64,000 nucleotides of DNA from Thiohalocapsa sp. (GCA_021736785.1 JAIPFF010000022.1:19237-83236), one strand, 5' to 3'; positions 1 to 8,975 are shown, counted from the stretch's first letter. A program made the numbers and translations. The notes: generated by a model not told the origin, from the sequence alone.

Positions 1-161
1 CAGTGCTCGGCATCCATCAGCAGCGGCACGGCCTGTCCGGGAAAGAACGGGCGCGACGCCACCGGCAGCATCGCAATCAGCGCCGGCAACACCTCGTTGG
101 CCCTCGCCAGAGCGCTCTGTTCCGGCTCGTCGCTTTCGGGCCGCGTCGCGGTATCGTTCAT
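1..161 (-). CDS. lon: Lon protease, N-terminal fragment (cut by window edge)
   Basis: Only the first 53 codons are inside the window. The start is ATG at 161, preceded by GGGAG about 7 bases upstream. After a polar leader the protein reads LPVASRPFFPGQAVPLLMD, which fits the opening strand of the LON substrate-recognition domain, in the variant with 'RPFFPGQ' where E. coli Lon has 'VLFPG'. Lon is a cytosolic ATP-dependent serine protease that degrades damaged and regulatory proteins. The AAA+ and protease domains lie outside the window, so this is an identification from the N-terminus alone. Its upstream neighbour on the same strand is rsmA, 61 bases away. Confidence 0.7.
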   Translation of the reverse strand, partial: MNDTATRPESDEPEQSALARANEVLPALIAMLPVASRPFFPGQAVPLLMDAEH

Positions 162-222
162 AGCTGCTCTCCCGTCGATACTCGGTCAAATGCCCGATGA
201 AACTCAGGGTTTGAAACAGCGA

Positions 223-1026
223 TTACAAGCGCTCGCGAGTCCCTTGCGCGGCGGCATGGTTGGCGAGGGAGACGAAGTCATCCACCCCCAGTTGCTCGGC
301 CCGCGCGGCGGGATCGAGCCCGGCAGCTCGGATCAACTGCGGGTCGATCAATCCGCTCAGGCTGTTGCGCAGCGTTTTGCGCCGCTGCGAGAACGCGGCG
401 GCAACCACGCGCGCATGCAGCGCCGTATCCCGCAGCCGGTAACGGGGCGGGTCGTCGGGCGTCAACCGCAGCATGGCCGAATCGACTTTCGGCGCCGGCG
501 AAAACGCGCCGGGACCGATGACGAACAGTCGCTGCGTGCTGCAAACCGTCTGCACCATCACCGAGAGTCGCCCGTAGGTCTTGTTGCCGGGATCGGCGCA
601 GATGCGGTCCACGACTTCCTTTTGCAGCATCAGGTGCAAGTCGGCGATGCAGCCGGACTGATCGAGGAAGCGGAATAGCAGCGGGGTCGAGATGTTGTAG
701 GGCAGATTGCCGACCAGGCGCAGCCGCTGATCCGGGCTCACCAGCCCGCAAAGATCGAAATGCAGCGCATCGGCATTGTGCACCCGCAGGTCGCCGGAGC
801 CACCGAGGCGCTGTTGCAGCGGGCCGACCAGATCCCGGTCGAGCTCGATCACGTCGAGCGCACCGGCTCCCTCGAGCAGCCCCTCGGTCAGCGCGCCGCG
901 CCCCGGTCCGATCTCGACCAGGTGCTGGCCGGGGCGCGGGTCCACGGCACCGAGAATGCGCCGAATGGTGCCGGGGTCATGCAGAAAGTTTTGGCCGAAG
1001 CGTTTGCGGGCCCGGTGCTCGCTCAT
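223..1026 (-). CDS. rsmA: 16S rRNA (A1518/A1519) dimethyltransferase
   Basis: 267 aa, the usual size for RsmA (KsgA). It dimethylates two adjacent adenines in the 3' terminal hairpin of 16S rRNA, using S-adenosylmethionine, late in 30S assembly. The N-terminus has the family start RKRFGQNFL (residues 8-15), then the SAM loop EIGPGRGALT (38-47), the acidic ribose contact ELDRDL (61-66), and the catalytic NLPY (107-110). The C-terminal helical domain is complete. It starts at ATG 1026 and lies between deaD and lon on the minus strand, not in the surA-pdxA-rsmA-apaG order seen in E. coli. Confidence 0.95.
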   Translation of the reverse strand: MSEHRARKRFGQNFLHDPGTIRRILGAVDPRPGQHLVEIGPGRGALTEGLLEGAGALDVIELDRDLVGPLQQRLGGSGDLRVHNADALHFDLCGLVSPDQRLRLVGNLPYNISTPLLFRFLDQSGCIADLHLMLQKEVVDRICADPGNKTYGRLSVMVQTVCSTQRLFVIGPGAFSPAPKVDSAMLRLTPDDPPRYRLRDTALHARVVAAAFSQRRKTLRNSLSGLIDPQLIRAAGLDPAARAEQLGVDDFVSLANHAAAQGTRERL

Positions 1027-1077
1027 ATTGCGGCGCGCCGCGGGGCCGGTACGCGGCGGCCTTCGTGGGCCATGCCG

Positions 1078-3066
1078 TCAGTCCCGCGGCTTGCGCTTGC
1101 CCGGCGGCTTGCCGGACGGACGAGCGTCGCTGCGCTCGGTCGGACGCGGGCCGCGGCCGGGCGGCTTGCCGCGGTCGCCGGCGCGCACGCGATCCCGATT
1201 CGGCGGACGGCCGCTGCCGCCGCCGGGGCGCGCACCACCCTCGCCGGACGGCCGATGTGCGGTGTGGCCCCGCGGCGCGCCGGAGGGCGGGGAACCGCCG
1301 GGGCCGCCCGCATTGGAGATCCGCAGCGCCTGACCGCGCACATAGACGCGCTTGAGATGCTGGAAGATCTCCTTCGGCATGCCGGAAGGAAGCTCGACGA
1401 TGGAATGATCGTCCTGGATATCGATACGCCCGATGTAGCGGCCTTCGAGGCCCGCCTCGTTGGCGATGGCGCCGACGATCTCGCGCGGCGTCACCGCATG
1501 CGCATGGCCGACCTCGATGCGGTACCGCTCCAGGCCTTCGGACGAGCGACCGCGCGGAGGACGGCCGTCGCCGTCCTGATCGGCCCGAAAGCGGCGGCGC
1601 TGGTCGCCGCCGTCGCGCGGACCGCGGGACTGGCGATCGGGCGGCCCGGCACGGCGCGGCGGGGGCGGCAGCTCTTCGACTTCGAGCGGGCGGTCTTGCT
1701 GCAGCTGGAAGGCCAGCGCCGCGGCGATGTCCATCGGCTCCAGTTCCTGCTCCCTTGCGATATTCGATATCAGGCTGTAGAAGAAATCCAATTCCTCACC
1801 GGAGAGCGTCTTGCGCATGTCGGCGACGAAGCGGTCGATGCGCGAGCTGCTCAGCGCCTCCGCGGACGGCGGCTCCATTTGCGGCACCGGCCGGCGGATG
1901 GTGCGCTCGATGGCGCGCAGCAGACCGCGCTCGCGCGGTTCCACCAGCAGGATCGCCTTGCCGGTGCGCCCGGCACGCCCGGTGCGGCCGATGCGATGGA
2001 TATAGGCCTGGGGATCGCTCGGGATGTCGTAGTTGACGACATGGCTGACACGCTCGACGTCGAGGCCGCGCGCGGCCACGTCCGTGGCCACGACGATATC
2101 GAGCGCGCCGCGCTTGAGGCGCTCCACGGTGCGCTCGCGCATCTCCTGGCTCATGTCCCCGTTCAGGGGCTCGGCGGTGAAGCCGTGGGCCTTCAGCGTA
2201 TCCGCCAGCTCGACGGTGGCGTTCTTCGTGCGCACGAAGATCACCATGCCGTCGAAGGGCTCCAGCTCCAGGATCCGCGTCAGCACGTCGATCTTGTGGA
2301 AGCGCGTGACGATGCAGTGCTGCTGCTCGATGGTGTCGACGGTCTCGGATTGTCCGCGCACGCTGATCTCGACCGGGTCTTTCAGGCGCCCGTGCGCGAT
2401 CTTGCGGATCGCCTGCGGCATGGTCGCCGAGAACAGCGCCACTTGGCGGCCGTCCGGGGTGTGGTCGAAGATCCAGTCGATGTCCTCGGCGAAGCCCATG
2501 TTCAGCATCTCGTCGGCCTCGTCGAGCACCAGCACGCGCAGCTCGGCGAAGCTCAGCGTGCCGCGGCGGATGTGGTCCATGATCCGCCCCGGCGTGCCGA
2601 CGATGACCTGCGGGTTGTGCTTCAACTGCCGGATCTGCAGCGTGTAGCTTTGGCCCCCGTAGATCGGTACGACGTGGAACCGGGGCAGATAGCGGCCGTA
2701 GAGCTGAAATGCCTCCGCCACCTGCAGCGCGAGCTCGCGCGTCGGCGTCAGCACCAGCACCTGCGGCGTGCGCAGATCGGGGTCCAGGGTATTCAGGCAC
2801 GGCAATGCGAAGGCGGCGGTCTTGCCCGTGCCGGTTTGAGCCTGGCCGAGCAGATCCCGGCCGGCCAGCAGTGGCGGGATGCACTGTGCCTGAATCGGCG
2901 TCGGGCTCTCGTAGCCCAGCTCGGCGGCCGAGCGGGTCAGCGCGGGCAGCAGGGCCAGGTCGGCGAAGGACAACTGTGCGGGCGCACCGTCGGGTGCGTC
3001 GCGGTCGTCGGGGGCGGAGACGGACGTATCGTTGCCGGTCTCGGTATCGGGGTGCAGGGTGTCCAT
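1078..3066 (-). CDS. deaD: DEAD-box ATP-dependent RNA helicase, DeaD/CsdA type
   Basis: 662 aa. Q motif near residues 33-61, Walker A AQTGTGKT (76-83), PTREL (108-112), DEAD (182-185), SAT (213-215) and HRIGRTGRAGR in the second RecA domain. After it come a DbpA-type RNA-binding domain (about 515-590) and a Gly/Arg/Pro-rich basic tail. This architecture is DeaD/CsdA, which unwinds structured RNA in ribosome assembly and mRNA turnover, often in the cold. An N-terminal acidic extension of about 30 residues precedes the Q motif. No strong ribosome-binding site is visible. The 449 bases upstream hold no gene, and long leaders are known for this family. Confidence 0.93.
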   Translation of the reverse strand: MDTLHPDTETGNDTSVSAPDDRDAPDGAPAQLSFADLALLPALTRSAAELGYESPTPIQAQCIPPLLAGRDLLGQAQTGTGKTAAFALPCLNTLDPDLRTPQVLVLTPTRELALQVAEAFQLYGRYLPRFHVVPIYGGQSYTLQIRQLKHNPQVIVGTPGRIMDHIRRGTLSFAELRVLVLDEADEMLNMGFAEDIDWIFDHTPDGRQVALFSATMPQAIRKIAHGRLKDPVEISVRGQSETVDTIEQQHCIVTRFHKIDVLTRILELEPFDGMVIFVRTKNATVELADTLKAHGFTAEPLNGDMSQEMRERTVERLKRGALDIVVATDVAARGLDVERVSHVVNYDIPSDPQAYIHRIGRTGRAGRTGKAILLVEPRERGLLRAIERTIRRPVPQMEPPSAEALSSSRIDRFVADMRKTLSGEELDFFYSLISNIAREQELEPMDIAAALAFQLQQDRPLEVEELPPPPRRAGPPDRQSRGPRDGGDQRRRFRADQDGDGRPPRGRSSEGLERYRIEVGHAHAVTPREIVGAIANEAGLEGRYIGRIDIQDDHSIVELPSGMPKEIFQHLKRVYVRGQALRISNAGGPGGSPPSGAPRGHTAHRPSGEGGARPGGGSGRPPNRDRVRAGDRGKPPGRGPRPTERSDARPSGKPPGKRKPRD

Positions 3067-3515
3067 GTTGGATCTCGAACGGGTTGGCCCCGGGCAGCCC
3101 GAGGCGGTCGAAGCGCCGCCGCGATAGGTGCGGCGCCGAACAAGTCAGTATGCGCTACCGGGACGCTATGCCGCAATGTGCCCGCAGACCGGATGTCCGC
3201 GGGGTGATCCCGCGCGGCACCCAGTTCGGTCGGCTATCCGGCCGGCGGCCGACCGAGCCGCGGCAGCGCGCCGAGCCCGATGCCCGCAAGCCGACGTAAT
3301 GCCCGTCGGGGTTGCGTGAGCCCGATACTGCATGCAGTCCTTGTTGTAGTCCATTTGGACGATGCGCGTTGCGTCGATCCGCGACACACTTAAAAAGGCG
3401 CAAGGCAGCGCGCTGCTAAGGATAGTAGGAGACAGGGAGCCTGCTCAGGGACGGCGGGCATGGAGTCGCGCCCCCCCGCGCGACGGCATCCACGATCCAA
3501 TCGATCCTCTCTCCC
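3067..3515. other. Intergenic region upstream of deaD
   Basis: 449 bases between the start of deaD and the end of the LuxR-type gene, both on the minus strand. Short open frames here have no ribosome-binding sites and no recognisable products. No tRNA or IS end was found. deaD genes often have long leaders, so the segment may be its promoter and 5' untranslated region, but I could not place a convincing -35/-10 pair. Nothing else is supported. Confidence 0.5.
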
Positions 3516-4289
3516 TCACCCGTTGTCGGCGGCAGACGGCCGATAGACCAGCGCCACCAGTTCCAGTTGGCTGTGCGTTTGCGTCTTCGCCATGATCGAG
3601 CGCAACTGCGCCCGCAAGGTGTTGTAGCTGCGGGAGAGACGCTGTGCACTCTCACGCAGATCGCCTGCTTCGAGCAGCAGTCCTATCAGGCGCAGCTCCG
3701 CGCATGTGAGCCGATAGCGACGGGCGAAAGCGTCCAAATCCGGTTCCGAGCCATCCGCAGATAACGCCGCCTGTAAACGCATCGCACGAAAGATGTGCCT
3801 CAGGTAACCGTTGAAGCGGTCGATGTCGGCACGCGCGAACGGGCCGGTTTCCAGTGATCGGGTCAGCAATGCGTGAAAACGGGCACGCCCATGATCGGAG
3901 AAGTGCGCACCGACGGCATAACCGATTCCGTTGGGACGCCAAAACTCATGATAAAACGCACTGCGATACAAGGTCTCGGACGCTACCATTTCGCGTTCCG
4001 CCAGTGCCGTCGCCGCGGGGACGCGGCCGCCGCGGATGGCTTGCGCAATGGGATCGATAGCCGCGAATTCGGCTTGGTAGCTGTGCCAAACGGCCTCGTC
4101 GCGACCCCATAGGCATGTCTTCGCCGGCTGCGTGCCGGGAGCGGTGTCGGTCATCAGCACGCCGCAGTCGGCTCCGATCTCGCGCGCCAATCCGGCGAGC
4201 AGCCCGTCCCAAGTGGTTTCGCCCACCGGAACGCCGTAGATCTCCTCGATCAGGGCGACATCGATCGGGATCGGCGCAGCGACACTCAA
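3516..4289 (-). CDS. LuxR-type helix-turn-helix transcriptional regulator
   Basis: 257 aa from a TTG start at 4289, chosen because AAGGA sits 8 bases upstream. No ATG lies at the beginning of the frame. The last 65 residues form a LuxR/GerE-type helix-turn-helix: RYRLTCAELRLIGLLLEAGD, then LRESAQRLSRSYNTLRAQLR and IMAKTQTHSQLELVALV. The N-terminal 185 residues match no receiver, PAS or autoinducer domain that I recognise, so the signal is unknown. It is transcribed away from the UbiB-like kinase gene, with 286 bases between them, and could control it. That regulatory link is only inference. Confidence 0.75.
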   Translation of the reverse strand: MSVAAPIPIDVALIEEIYGVPVGETTWDGLLAGLAREIGADCGVLMTDTAPGTQPAKTCLWGRDEAVWHSYQAEFAAIDPIAQAIRGGRVPAATALAEREMVASETLYRSAFYHEFWRPNGIGYAVGAHFSDHGRARFHALLTRSLETGPFARADIDRFNGYLRHIFRAMRLQAALSADGSEPDLDAFARRYRLTCAELRLIGLLLEAGDLRESAQRLSRSYNTLRAQLRSIMAKTQTHSQLELVALVYRPSAADNG

Positions 4290-4575
4290 GTAGCCTGTCC
4301 TTCGGTTGCTGGTTATCCGGCATGACGCGGCCGGGCGCATCGGCGCGTGCGATCGGCCGCGACACTGCCGAAACAGAGGCCATCTCCGGCAGCGGCGTCA
4401 CGCCTGCCGTCGAGCACAAAACTTACCGCATGTCGTGCGCGCTGTCGTTGCGGATTCGATATCGGCCCGCGCACATCGATGCGCGTCCTCAACCGCGGCG
4501 CGGGTTGCGAAAGTCCCGTGCGCGTACCACTTTTCAGCGATCAGCCGACCCGACGATGGGCAAGGGAACGATCTC

Positions 4576-5913
4576 ATGAGCGAAAAAAACCCCGACGGCA
4601 CGTTCGGTGCCGGAAGCAGCGTACCCAGCCGGCGACTGTCGCGCCTTTGGCATCTGGGCCGCGCGACCACCGATCTCGCGGCCGGCATCGGGCTGCGCGG
4701 AATGATCGACATGGCGCGTGCCCGCGGGGATGCGGGCGGCCGTATTCAACTGACGCCGGAGGCCACCCGGCGCTTCACCGACCGGCTCGGGCGCATGCGT
4801 GGGGCGGTGATGAAGATGGGCCAACTCATGTCCATGGACGGTGCCGATGTGTTCACGCCCGAGGCGGCGGAGATCATGGCGACACTGCGCGATCGCGCCG
4901 AGCCGATGCCGATGAGCCAGTTGGTCCAAGTGCTGGAGAGCGAGTGGGGCTCGGATTGGAACAAGCACTTCAAGCGCTTCGAATTCAAGCCCGTGGCAGC
5001 GGCATCCATCGGCCAAGTGCACCGAGCCGAGACCCGCGACGGCCGCCGCTTGGCGCTGAAGGTCCAGTTCCCCGGCGTGCGCGAGAGTATAGACAGCGAC
5101 ATCGACAACATTCGGTTCCTGTCCAAGTCGTTCGGCATGATGCCGTCCGGTCTTGATCCGGCGCCGCTGTTCGACGAGGCGCGCAGGCAATTGCATCAAG
5201 AGGCGGACTACCAGGCGGAGGCCGCTGCCCTCGAGGCCTACAGCGCAAAGATCGGCGCCGATCCGGATTTCTTCGTGCCCGGCGTGCATCGCGACCTGTC
5301 CACATCGCGCATTTTGGCCATGGACTTCGCCGACGGCGTCTCCGTGGACCGGCTCGACGACGTCGCCTATACCCGGGCGCAGCGAGATGCCGCGGCGCAG
5401 CGTCTGACACGCCTCCTGCTGCGGGAGTTGTTCGAATTGGGCATCGTGCAGACCGATCCGAACTTCGGCAATTATCTCTTCGACGCCGACAGCGGGCGCA
5501 TCGTGCTGCTGGATTTCGGTGCAACCAGTTCGGTGTCGGACACCTTGGTCGAGCGCTACCGCACGCTGGCGCGCGCGGCGATGGCCGACGACCGCACGGC
5601 CATGCGCGACGGCGCCGTCGCGCTGGGCTACCTGGCCGAGGATGCGGAGCCGACGCGGGCCGCGGCACTGGTGGAACTGATGCGGTTGTCGGGCGAGATC
5701 CTGCGCCATCACGGCCCCTACGACTTCGCCGCGTCGGACCTGTTCGAGCGCGTCTACAACCGCGGCCGCGAGATGTTCTTCAACGACGCATTCACCCGCT
5801 ATCCGGAGCCCGAGAGCCTATTTCTGCATCGCAAATTCGTCGGCATTTTCATGCTCTGCCGGCGTCTGCGTGCTCGCGTGGATCTGCGCGGCATGCTCGA
5901 GCACTATCTCTGA
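4576..5913 (+). CDS. ABC1/AarF/UbiB-family atypical kinase
   Basis: 445 aa. The start is ATG 4576, with AAGGGAA about 6 bases upstream. Family marks are KMGQ (80-83), the Ala-rich nucleotide loop AAASIGQVH (141-149), the catalytic-type loop TDPNFGNYL (293-301) and DFG (313-315). UbiB/ADCK members are protein-kinase-like ATPases; the best-known support ubiquinone synthesis at the membrane. This protein lacks the paired C-terminal membrane helices of UbiB and is shorter than E. coli UbiB (about 546 aa), so it is better called an ADCK3/ABC1-like family member than UbiB itself. No ubiquinone genes lie nearby. Confidence 0.88.
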   Translation: MSEKNPDGTFGAGSSVPSRRLSRLWHLGRATTDLAAGIGLRGMIDMARARGDAGGRIQLTPEATRRFTDRLGRMRGAVMKMGQLMSMDGADVFTPEAAEIMATLRDRAEPMPMSQLVQVLESEWGSDWNKHFKRFEFKPVAAASIGQVHRAETRDGRRLALKVQFPGVRESIDSDIDNIRFLSKSFGMMPSGLDPAPLFDEARRQLHQEADYQAEAAALEAYSAKIGADPDFFVPGVHRDLSTSRILAMDFADGVSVDRLDDVAYTRAQRDAAAQRLTRLLLRELFELGIVQTDPNFGNYLFDADSGRIVLLDFGATSSVSDTLVERYRTLARAAMADDRTAMRDGAVALGYLAEDAEPTRAAALVELMRLSGEILRHHGPYDFAASDLFERVYNRGREMFFNDAFTRYPEPESLFLHRKFVGIFMLCRRLRARVDLRGMLEHYL

Positions 5914-6122
5914 GCCCCCGCCCATGCCGGTGAAGGCCGGCCGTCGACCGATAGGGACCCCGATCACCGGCGACGCCGCTCGTGGGCGCTCGGTGGGGGT
6001 GGAATTCACCGCAACGTCCCCCGCGCCCGCGCGCGGCCATGGCGGGCGGAAACGTGGCAGTACGGTGAGCCGACTTATTCCGAGACGCCGGCGCGGTGCA
6101 CGGCGAGCCGGCGCTCGCCGCC

Positions 6123-7643
6123 CTAGCGTGCCAGCCGAGCGAGCCTGCGCTGATAGAGGCGCATGACCATGCGATGGGCAAAGGCCTGCGTCGGCAGATA
6201 CACGTACCAGGGCAGGGCGGGCGCGTAGTCGTGAATCGCGGTCATGGTATAGCGTCCGTCGAGCAGGGCCTGGAACTCGAAGCGAGGATTTCCCGCGGCC
6301 TGTCGACGCGCCAGCAAACCGCCGGCGATGCGATAGACCTGACGCGCGGGTGTGCTCTGCTCGCCGAGACGCACGAGCGAAAGCAGGGTCAGACGCGGGA
6401 AGCGCAGGCCCACCTGCACCGACCCCTGCGCGTCGATACGGGTTGTCACCAGCGGCCAGCAACAGCCGCCGAGCCAGCGGAAATAGTTACCGGCTACCCA
6501 TGCCGCATCCTGTCCCGGCGGCAGAATCACGCGCTGCACGGAGCGCACCAGCGATTGGCTGCGCATCAGGTCCAGATCCCGCGGCCGGACGGCCCGGCGC
6601 GGATTCGGGCGCATCCGTCCGGTGCCGTGATCGATGCTCGCCGCCAGCGCTTGTCGGAACGACAACGAGCCTTGGGCAATCGCCCGCTGCAGCTTGTTGT
6701 CGCGCATGACACTGTCCTGAGGCAGGCTCTCCACGATGGCCCCGACGGTCTGTGCCGGCGCGCCGCTCACCAGCTTGGCGGTCAAGGAGGCCAGCCGCAC
6801 CGGCATCAGCGGTAACCGCACCACCGCGCGCTCGACACCCAGCACCTCGGCAGTGGTGCGCAGCATCTGCTCGTAGCTCAGCTCCTCGGCGCCGCCCACG
6901 TCGAAGGCGCCGCCGTAGTGCTCCGGGCGGCCCAAGACTTCGAGAATCGCACGCACCAAATCCTGCAGCGCGATCGGACGCGTGCGCGAGCCGGCCGATG
7001 CCGGCAGCAGGAAGAACGGCAGCTTGCGCACCAATTCGACCATCAGCGACGGACCGGTGCCGCCGGGCCCGACGACCAGGCTTGCGCGGAGTGCCGTCAG
7101 TGCGCTGCCGCGGGATGCGAGCGCCATCTCCACTTCGCGCCGGCTCCAAAGCAGCGGCGAGAAACGAAATCCTTCCGGCATGACGCCGCTGATGAATACG
7201 ATCTGCCTGACGCCGTTGGCGGCGGCCGCCTCGGCAAAGTTATCGGCCAGCACCAGATCCAGGTCGCGGCCGCGTGCCTGCGTCAGCCGGGAGGAGGGCG
7301 CCAGGGAGTGGATAAGGTAGACCGCGTAGTCCACACCGCGCAGCGCCGCCGAGAGATCCGACAGCGAGAACAGATCGCAGTGGCGCCAAGTGATGTGCCC
7401 ATGGGGGTCGGGGGCCGCCGCCCGCGCCGGAGAGCGTGTCAGCGCGAGGACGCGATAATGCTCCGCGAGCCGCGGGCAGAGCGCCGAGCCGAGGAACCCG
7501 CCGGCCCCGGCGACGGCGACCACCGGACGCTCATCGCCGGCACCGCCGCGGGGCGGTCCTTGCGACGAGGACGGTCCATGACCCGGCGCTTGCGGGCCGC
7601 CGGGCGCCGGCGGCTCATCGGCCGACCGGCCGGGCAGAATCAT
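6123..7643 (-). CDS. NAD(P)-binding SDR-like protein with DUF2867-like C-terminal domain
   Basis: 506 aa. ATG 7643 was chosen because AAAGGA lies 8 bases upstream. The frame is open 19 codons further, but that would run into the yebG-like gene. A disordered Pro/Gly-rich leader (about 40 aa) precedes a Rossmann fold with VAGAGGFLGSALCPRLAEHY, as in NmrA-like and complex I 39-kDa-like proteins. The C-terminal 140 residues end in LPWYVYLPTQAFAHRMVM, typical of the DUF2867 module that follows this fold in other bacteria. The substrate is unknown. Its start codon lies inside or next to the 3' end of the yebG-like gene, so the two are probably cotranscribed. Confidence 0.78.
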   Translation of the reverse strand: MILPGRSADEPPAPGGPQAPGHGPSSSQGPPRGGAGDERPVVAVAGAGGFLGSALCPRLAEHYRVLALTRSPARAAAPDPHGHITWRHCDLFSLSDLSAALRGVDYAVYLIHSLAPSSRLTQARGRDLDLVLADNFAEAAAANGVRQIVFISGVMPEGFRFSPLLWSRREVEMALASRGSALTALRASLVVGPGGTGPSLMVELVRKLPFFLLPASAGSRTRPIALQDLVRAILEVLGRPEHYGGAFDVGGAEELSYEQMLRTTAEVLGVERAVVRLPLMPVRLASLTAKLVSGAPAQTVGAIVESLPQDSVMRDNKLQRAIAQGSLSFRQALAASIDHGTGRMRPNPRRAVRPRDLDLMRSQSLVRSVQRVILPPGQDAAWVAGNYFRWLGGCCWPLVTTRIDAQGSVQVGLRFPRLTLLSLVRLGEQSTPARQVYRIAGGLLARRQAAGNPRFEFQALLDGRYTMTAIHDYAPALPWYVYLPTQAFAHRMVMRLYQRRLARLAR

Positions 7644-7674
7644 CCGCGTGTCCTTTGCCGACTCGGGGCGGGGC

Positions 7675-7974
7675 TCAGCCGGCCGCCTTGATGGGGGCAA
7701 CGTTCTCGGCCGCCGGCGTTTCCGACGCCGGGCGCTCCGGCTGTTTGCCCTTCAGCACGCGCTCGACGTTCTTGGCATTGCGCACCAGATAGACAGTCAG
7801 CTCCTCGAGCTGCGCCTCGGGCAGGTCCGGCAGCACCCGGTCCTCGCGCAACATCTCCGCCAAGCGGTCCGCATTCTCCAGCACCTTGTCGTACGCATCG
7901 GCCGCTTTCTTGTCGGGTGTCCGCAATCTTTCGACTCCGTTTCGGTCTTTGACGATATATTCGATCTCGATCAT
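7675..7974 (-). CDS. yebG: YebG-family protein (SOS-associated)
   Basis: 99 aa, ATG 7974, with GGAG 10 bases upstream. The N-terminus (IEIEYIVKDRNGVE) and the segment KKAADAYDKVLENADRLAEM align by eye with E. coli YebG (VEVKYVV and KKEADAYDKMLDTADLL), a small DNA-damage-inducible protein of unclear function. The C-terminal 25 residues are Pro/Ala-rich. No canonical LexA box (CTGT-N8-ACAG) is visible upstream. Instead, the only promoter-like sequence has an inverted repeat between -35 and -10. The NAD(P)-binding gene follows directly. Confidence 0.75.
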   Translation of the reverse strand: MIEIEYIVKDRNGVERLRTPDKKAADAYDKVLENADRLAEMLREDRVLPDLPEAQLEELTVYLVRNAKNVERVLKGKQPERPASETPAAENVAPIKAAG

Positions 7975-8009
7975 GTCTCGGCGCTCCGCGCGTTTCGATC
8001 CGGCGCGGC

Positions 8010-8038
8010 AGTATAGCCTCCTCGTTCGAGGACTTGAA
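8010..8038 (-). promoter_or_regulatory. Promoter of the yebG-like gene with embedded inverted repeat
   Basis: On the minus strand, TTCAAG (8038-8033) and TATACT (8015-8010) are separated by exactly 17 bases, which is good sigma-70 geometry. The spacer contains TCCTCG-AA-CGAGGA (8032-8019), a 6-bp inverted repeat with a 2-base centre. Transcription would start near 8003, about 29 bases before the ATG. An operator in this position would block RNA polymerase, as repressor sites commonly do. The binding protein is unknown. The site does not match the E. coli LexA box. Confidence 0.55.
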
Positions 8039-8228
8039 AAACGTCATCGGATTGTCAACCTACACTGCATCGCCGGGGGACGCGCAGAAGGCGTCGCGGC
8101 CCATTCGGTCGCCGACCTGCACGCCGCCGCACCCATTAAGCCGATGCGCACCGAGCCGCGTCGTTTCCGACAGTTCCGATATCCCCATCTGTCCAATCAG
8201 TGCCGAGTCGTCCAGAGGTGCAACACGC

Positions 8229-8765
8229 ATGATTTCCCAAGACACAGCAGCGCTCATCGGCGCGCAGATCAACCGCGAGCTCTACTCCGGCTATTTCTAT
8301 CTCGGCCTGTCGGCGCAGGCCGAAATCGCCAATCTGAAGGGCGCGGCCTCCTGGTTCATGGCCAAACATTCCGAAGAAATGGCCCACGCCATGAAGATGT
8401 ACCGCTACCTGCTCGATCAGGATGCGCCCTTGCGTCTGGAAACGATCGCCGCGCCGCCGCCGGAGAGCGGCAGCGTGCTGCAGATGTTCGAGGCTACGCT
8501 CGCCCATGAGCGGGAGGTCACCTCCGCGATCAACGACCTGGTCGATCACGCGCTGTCGGAGAAGGACCACGCGACCGGCATTTTTCTGCACTGGTTCGTG
8601 ACCGAGCAGATCGAAGAAGAGGCGACCGTCAACGACATCCTGGGGCGGCTGCGACTGTTCGGCGAGAAGAGCGAGGGCCTGCTGATGATCGACAACGAAT
8701 TGGGCCAGAAGGCAAAGCAGATGGCACAAAGTGCCGCTGTCGACTCGGCAGCGGGGGCCGGCTGA
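8229..8765 (+). CDS. ftnA: Non-haem ferritin
   Basis: 178 aa. ATG 8229 has AGAGGTG 8 bases upstream; a longer frame to the left lacks such a site. The ferroxidase-centre residues of bacterial ferritin are at the expected positions: E17, E50, H53, E94, Q127 and E130. Ferritins form 24-mer shells that oxidise Fe(II) and store it as a ferric mineral in the cytosol. The C-terminus has a short Ala/Gly extension. A 26-residue Cys-rich open frame begins 9 bases after the stop codon. No Fur box was recognised upstream. Confidence 0.93.
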   Translation: MISQDTAALIGAQINRELYSGYFYLGLSAQAEIANLKGAASWFMAKHSEEMAHAMKMYRYLLDQDAPLRLETIAAPPPESGSVLQMFEATLAHEREVTSAINDLVDHALSEKDHATGIFLHWFVTEQIEEEATVNDILGRLRLFGEKSEGLLMIDNELGQKAKQMAQSAAVDSAAGAG

Positions 8766-8773
8766 TCGGCGCC

Positions 8774-8854
8774 ATGAGCAAGAAGTCAGGAAAGTGCTGC
8801 AAGAAGTACAAGCAGGGCAAACGGTGCAAGGACTGCCCCAAACGTGTGTCCTGA
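8774..8854 (+). CDS. 26-residue Cys/Lys-rich microprotein downstream of ferritin
   Basis: ATG 8774 to TGA 8854. It has ten Lys, two Arg and four Cys (C8, C9, C18, C21); the central part reads GKCCKKYKQGKRCKDCPK. Two closely spaced Cys pairs suggest metal or Fe-S binding, or a nucleic-acid contact. It starts 9 bases after the ferritin stop, without a good ribosome-binding site of its own, so translation would depend on coupling. A reading frame this short can occur by chance; the regular Cys spacing and tight position are the arguments for it. The function is unknown. Confidence 0.45.
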   Translation: MSKKSGKCCKKYKQGKRCKDCPKRVS

Positions 8855-8975
8855 TCCGGCTTCGGCGCGCCGAACGGCGACGCGGGCGGGTTCTGTGGCA
8901 ATGCGACAACTGCCTAGGCCGAGCGTAGGGCCGAAGCGATAGCGGCGCCCCCGGCGCCCGCATCCGGGAGGAACC

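Noticed and set aside
760..3207. 815-codon open frame on the plus strand
   Set aside because: It is the antisense shadow of deaD in high-GC DNA; the minus-strand product has all helicase motifs.
7975..8228. E. coli-type LexA box before the yebG-like gene
   Set aside because: No CTGT-N8-ACAG is present; only the different spacer inverted repeat.
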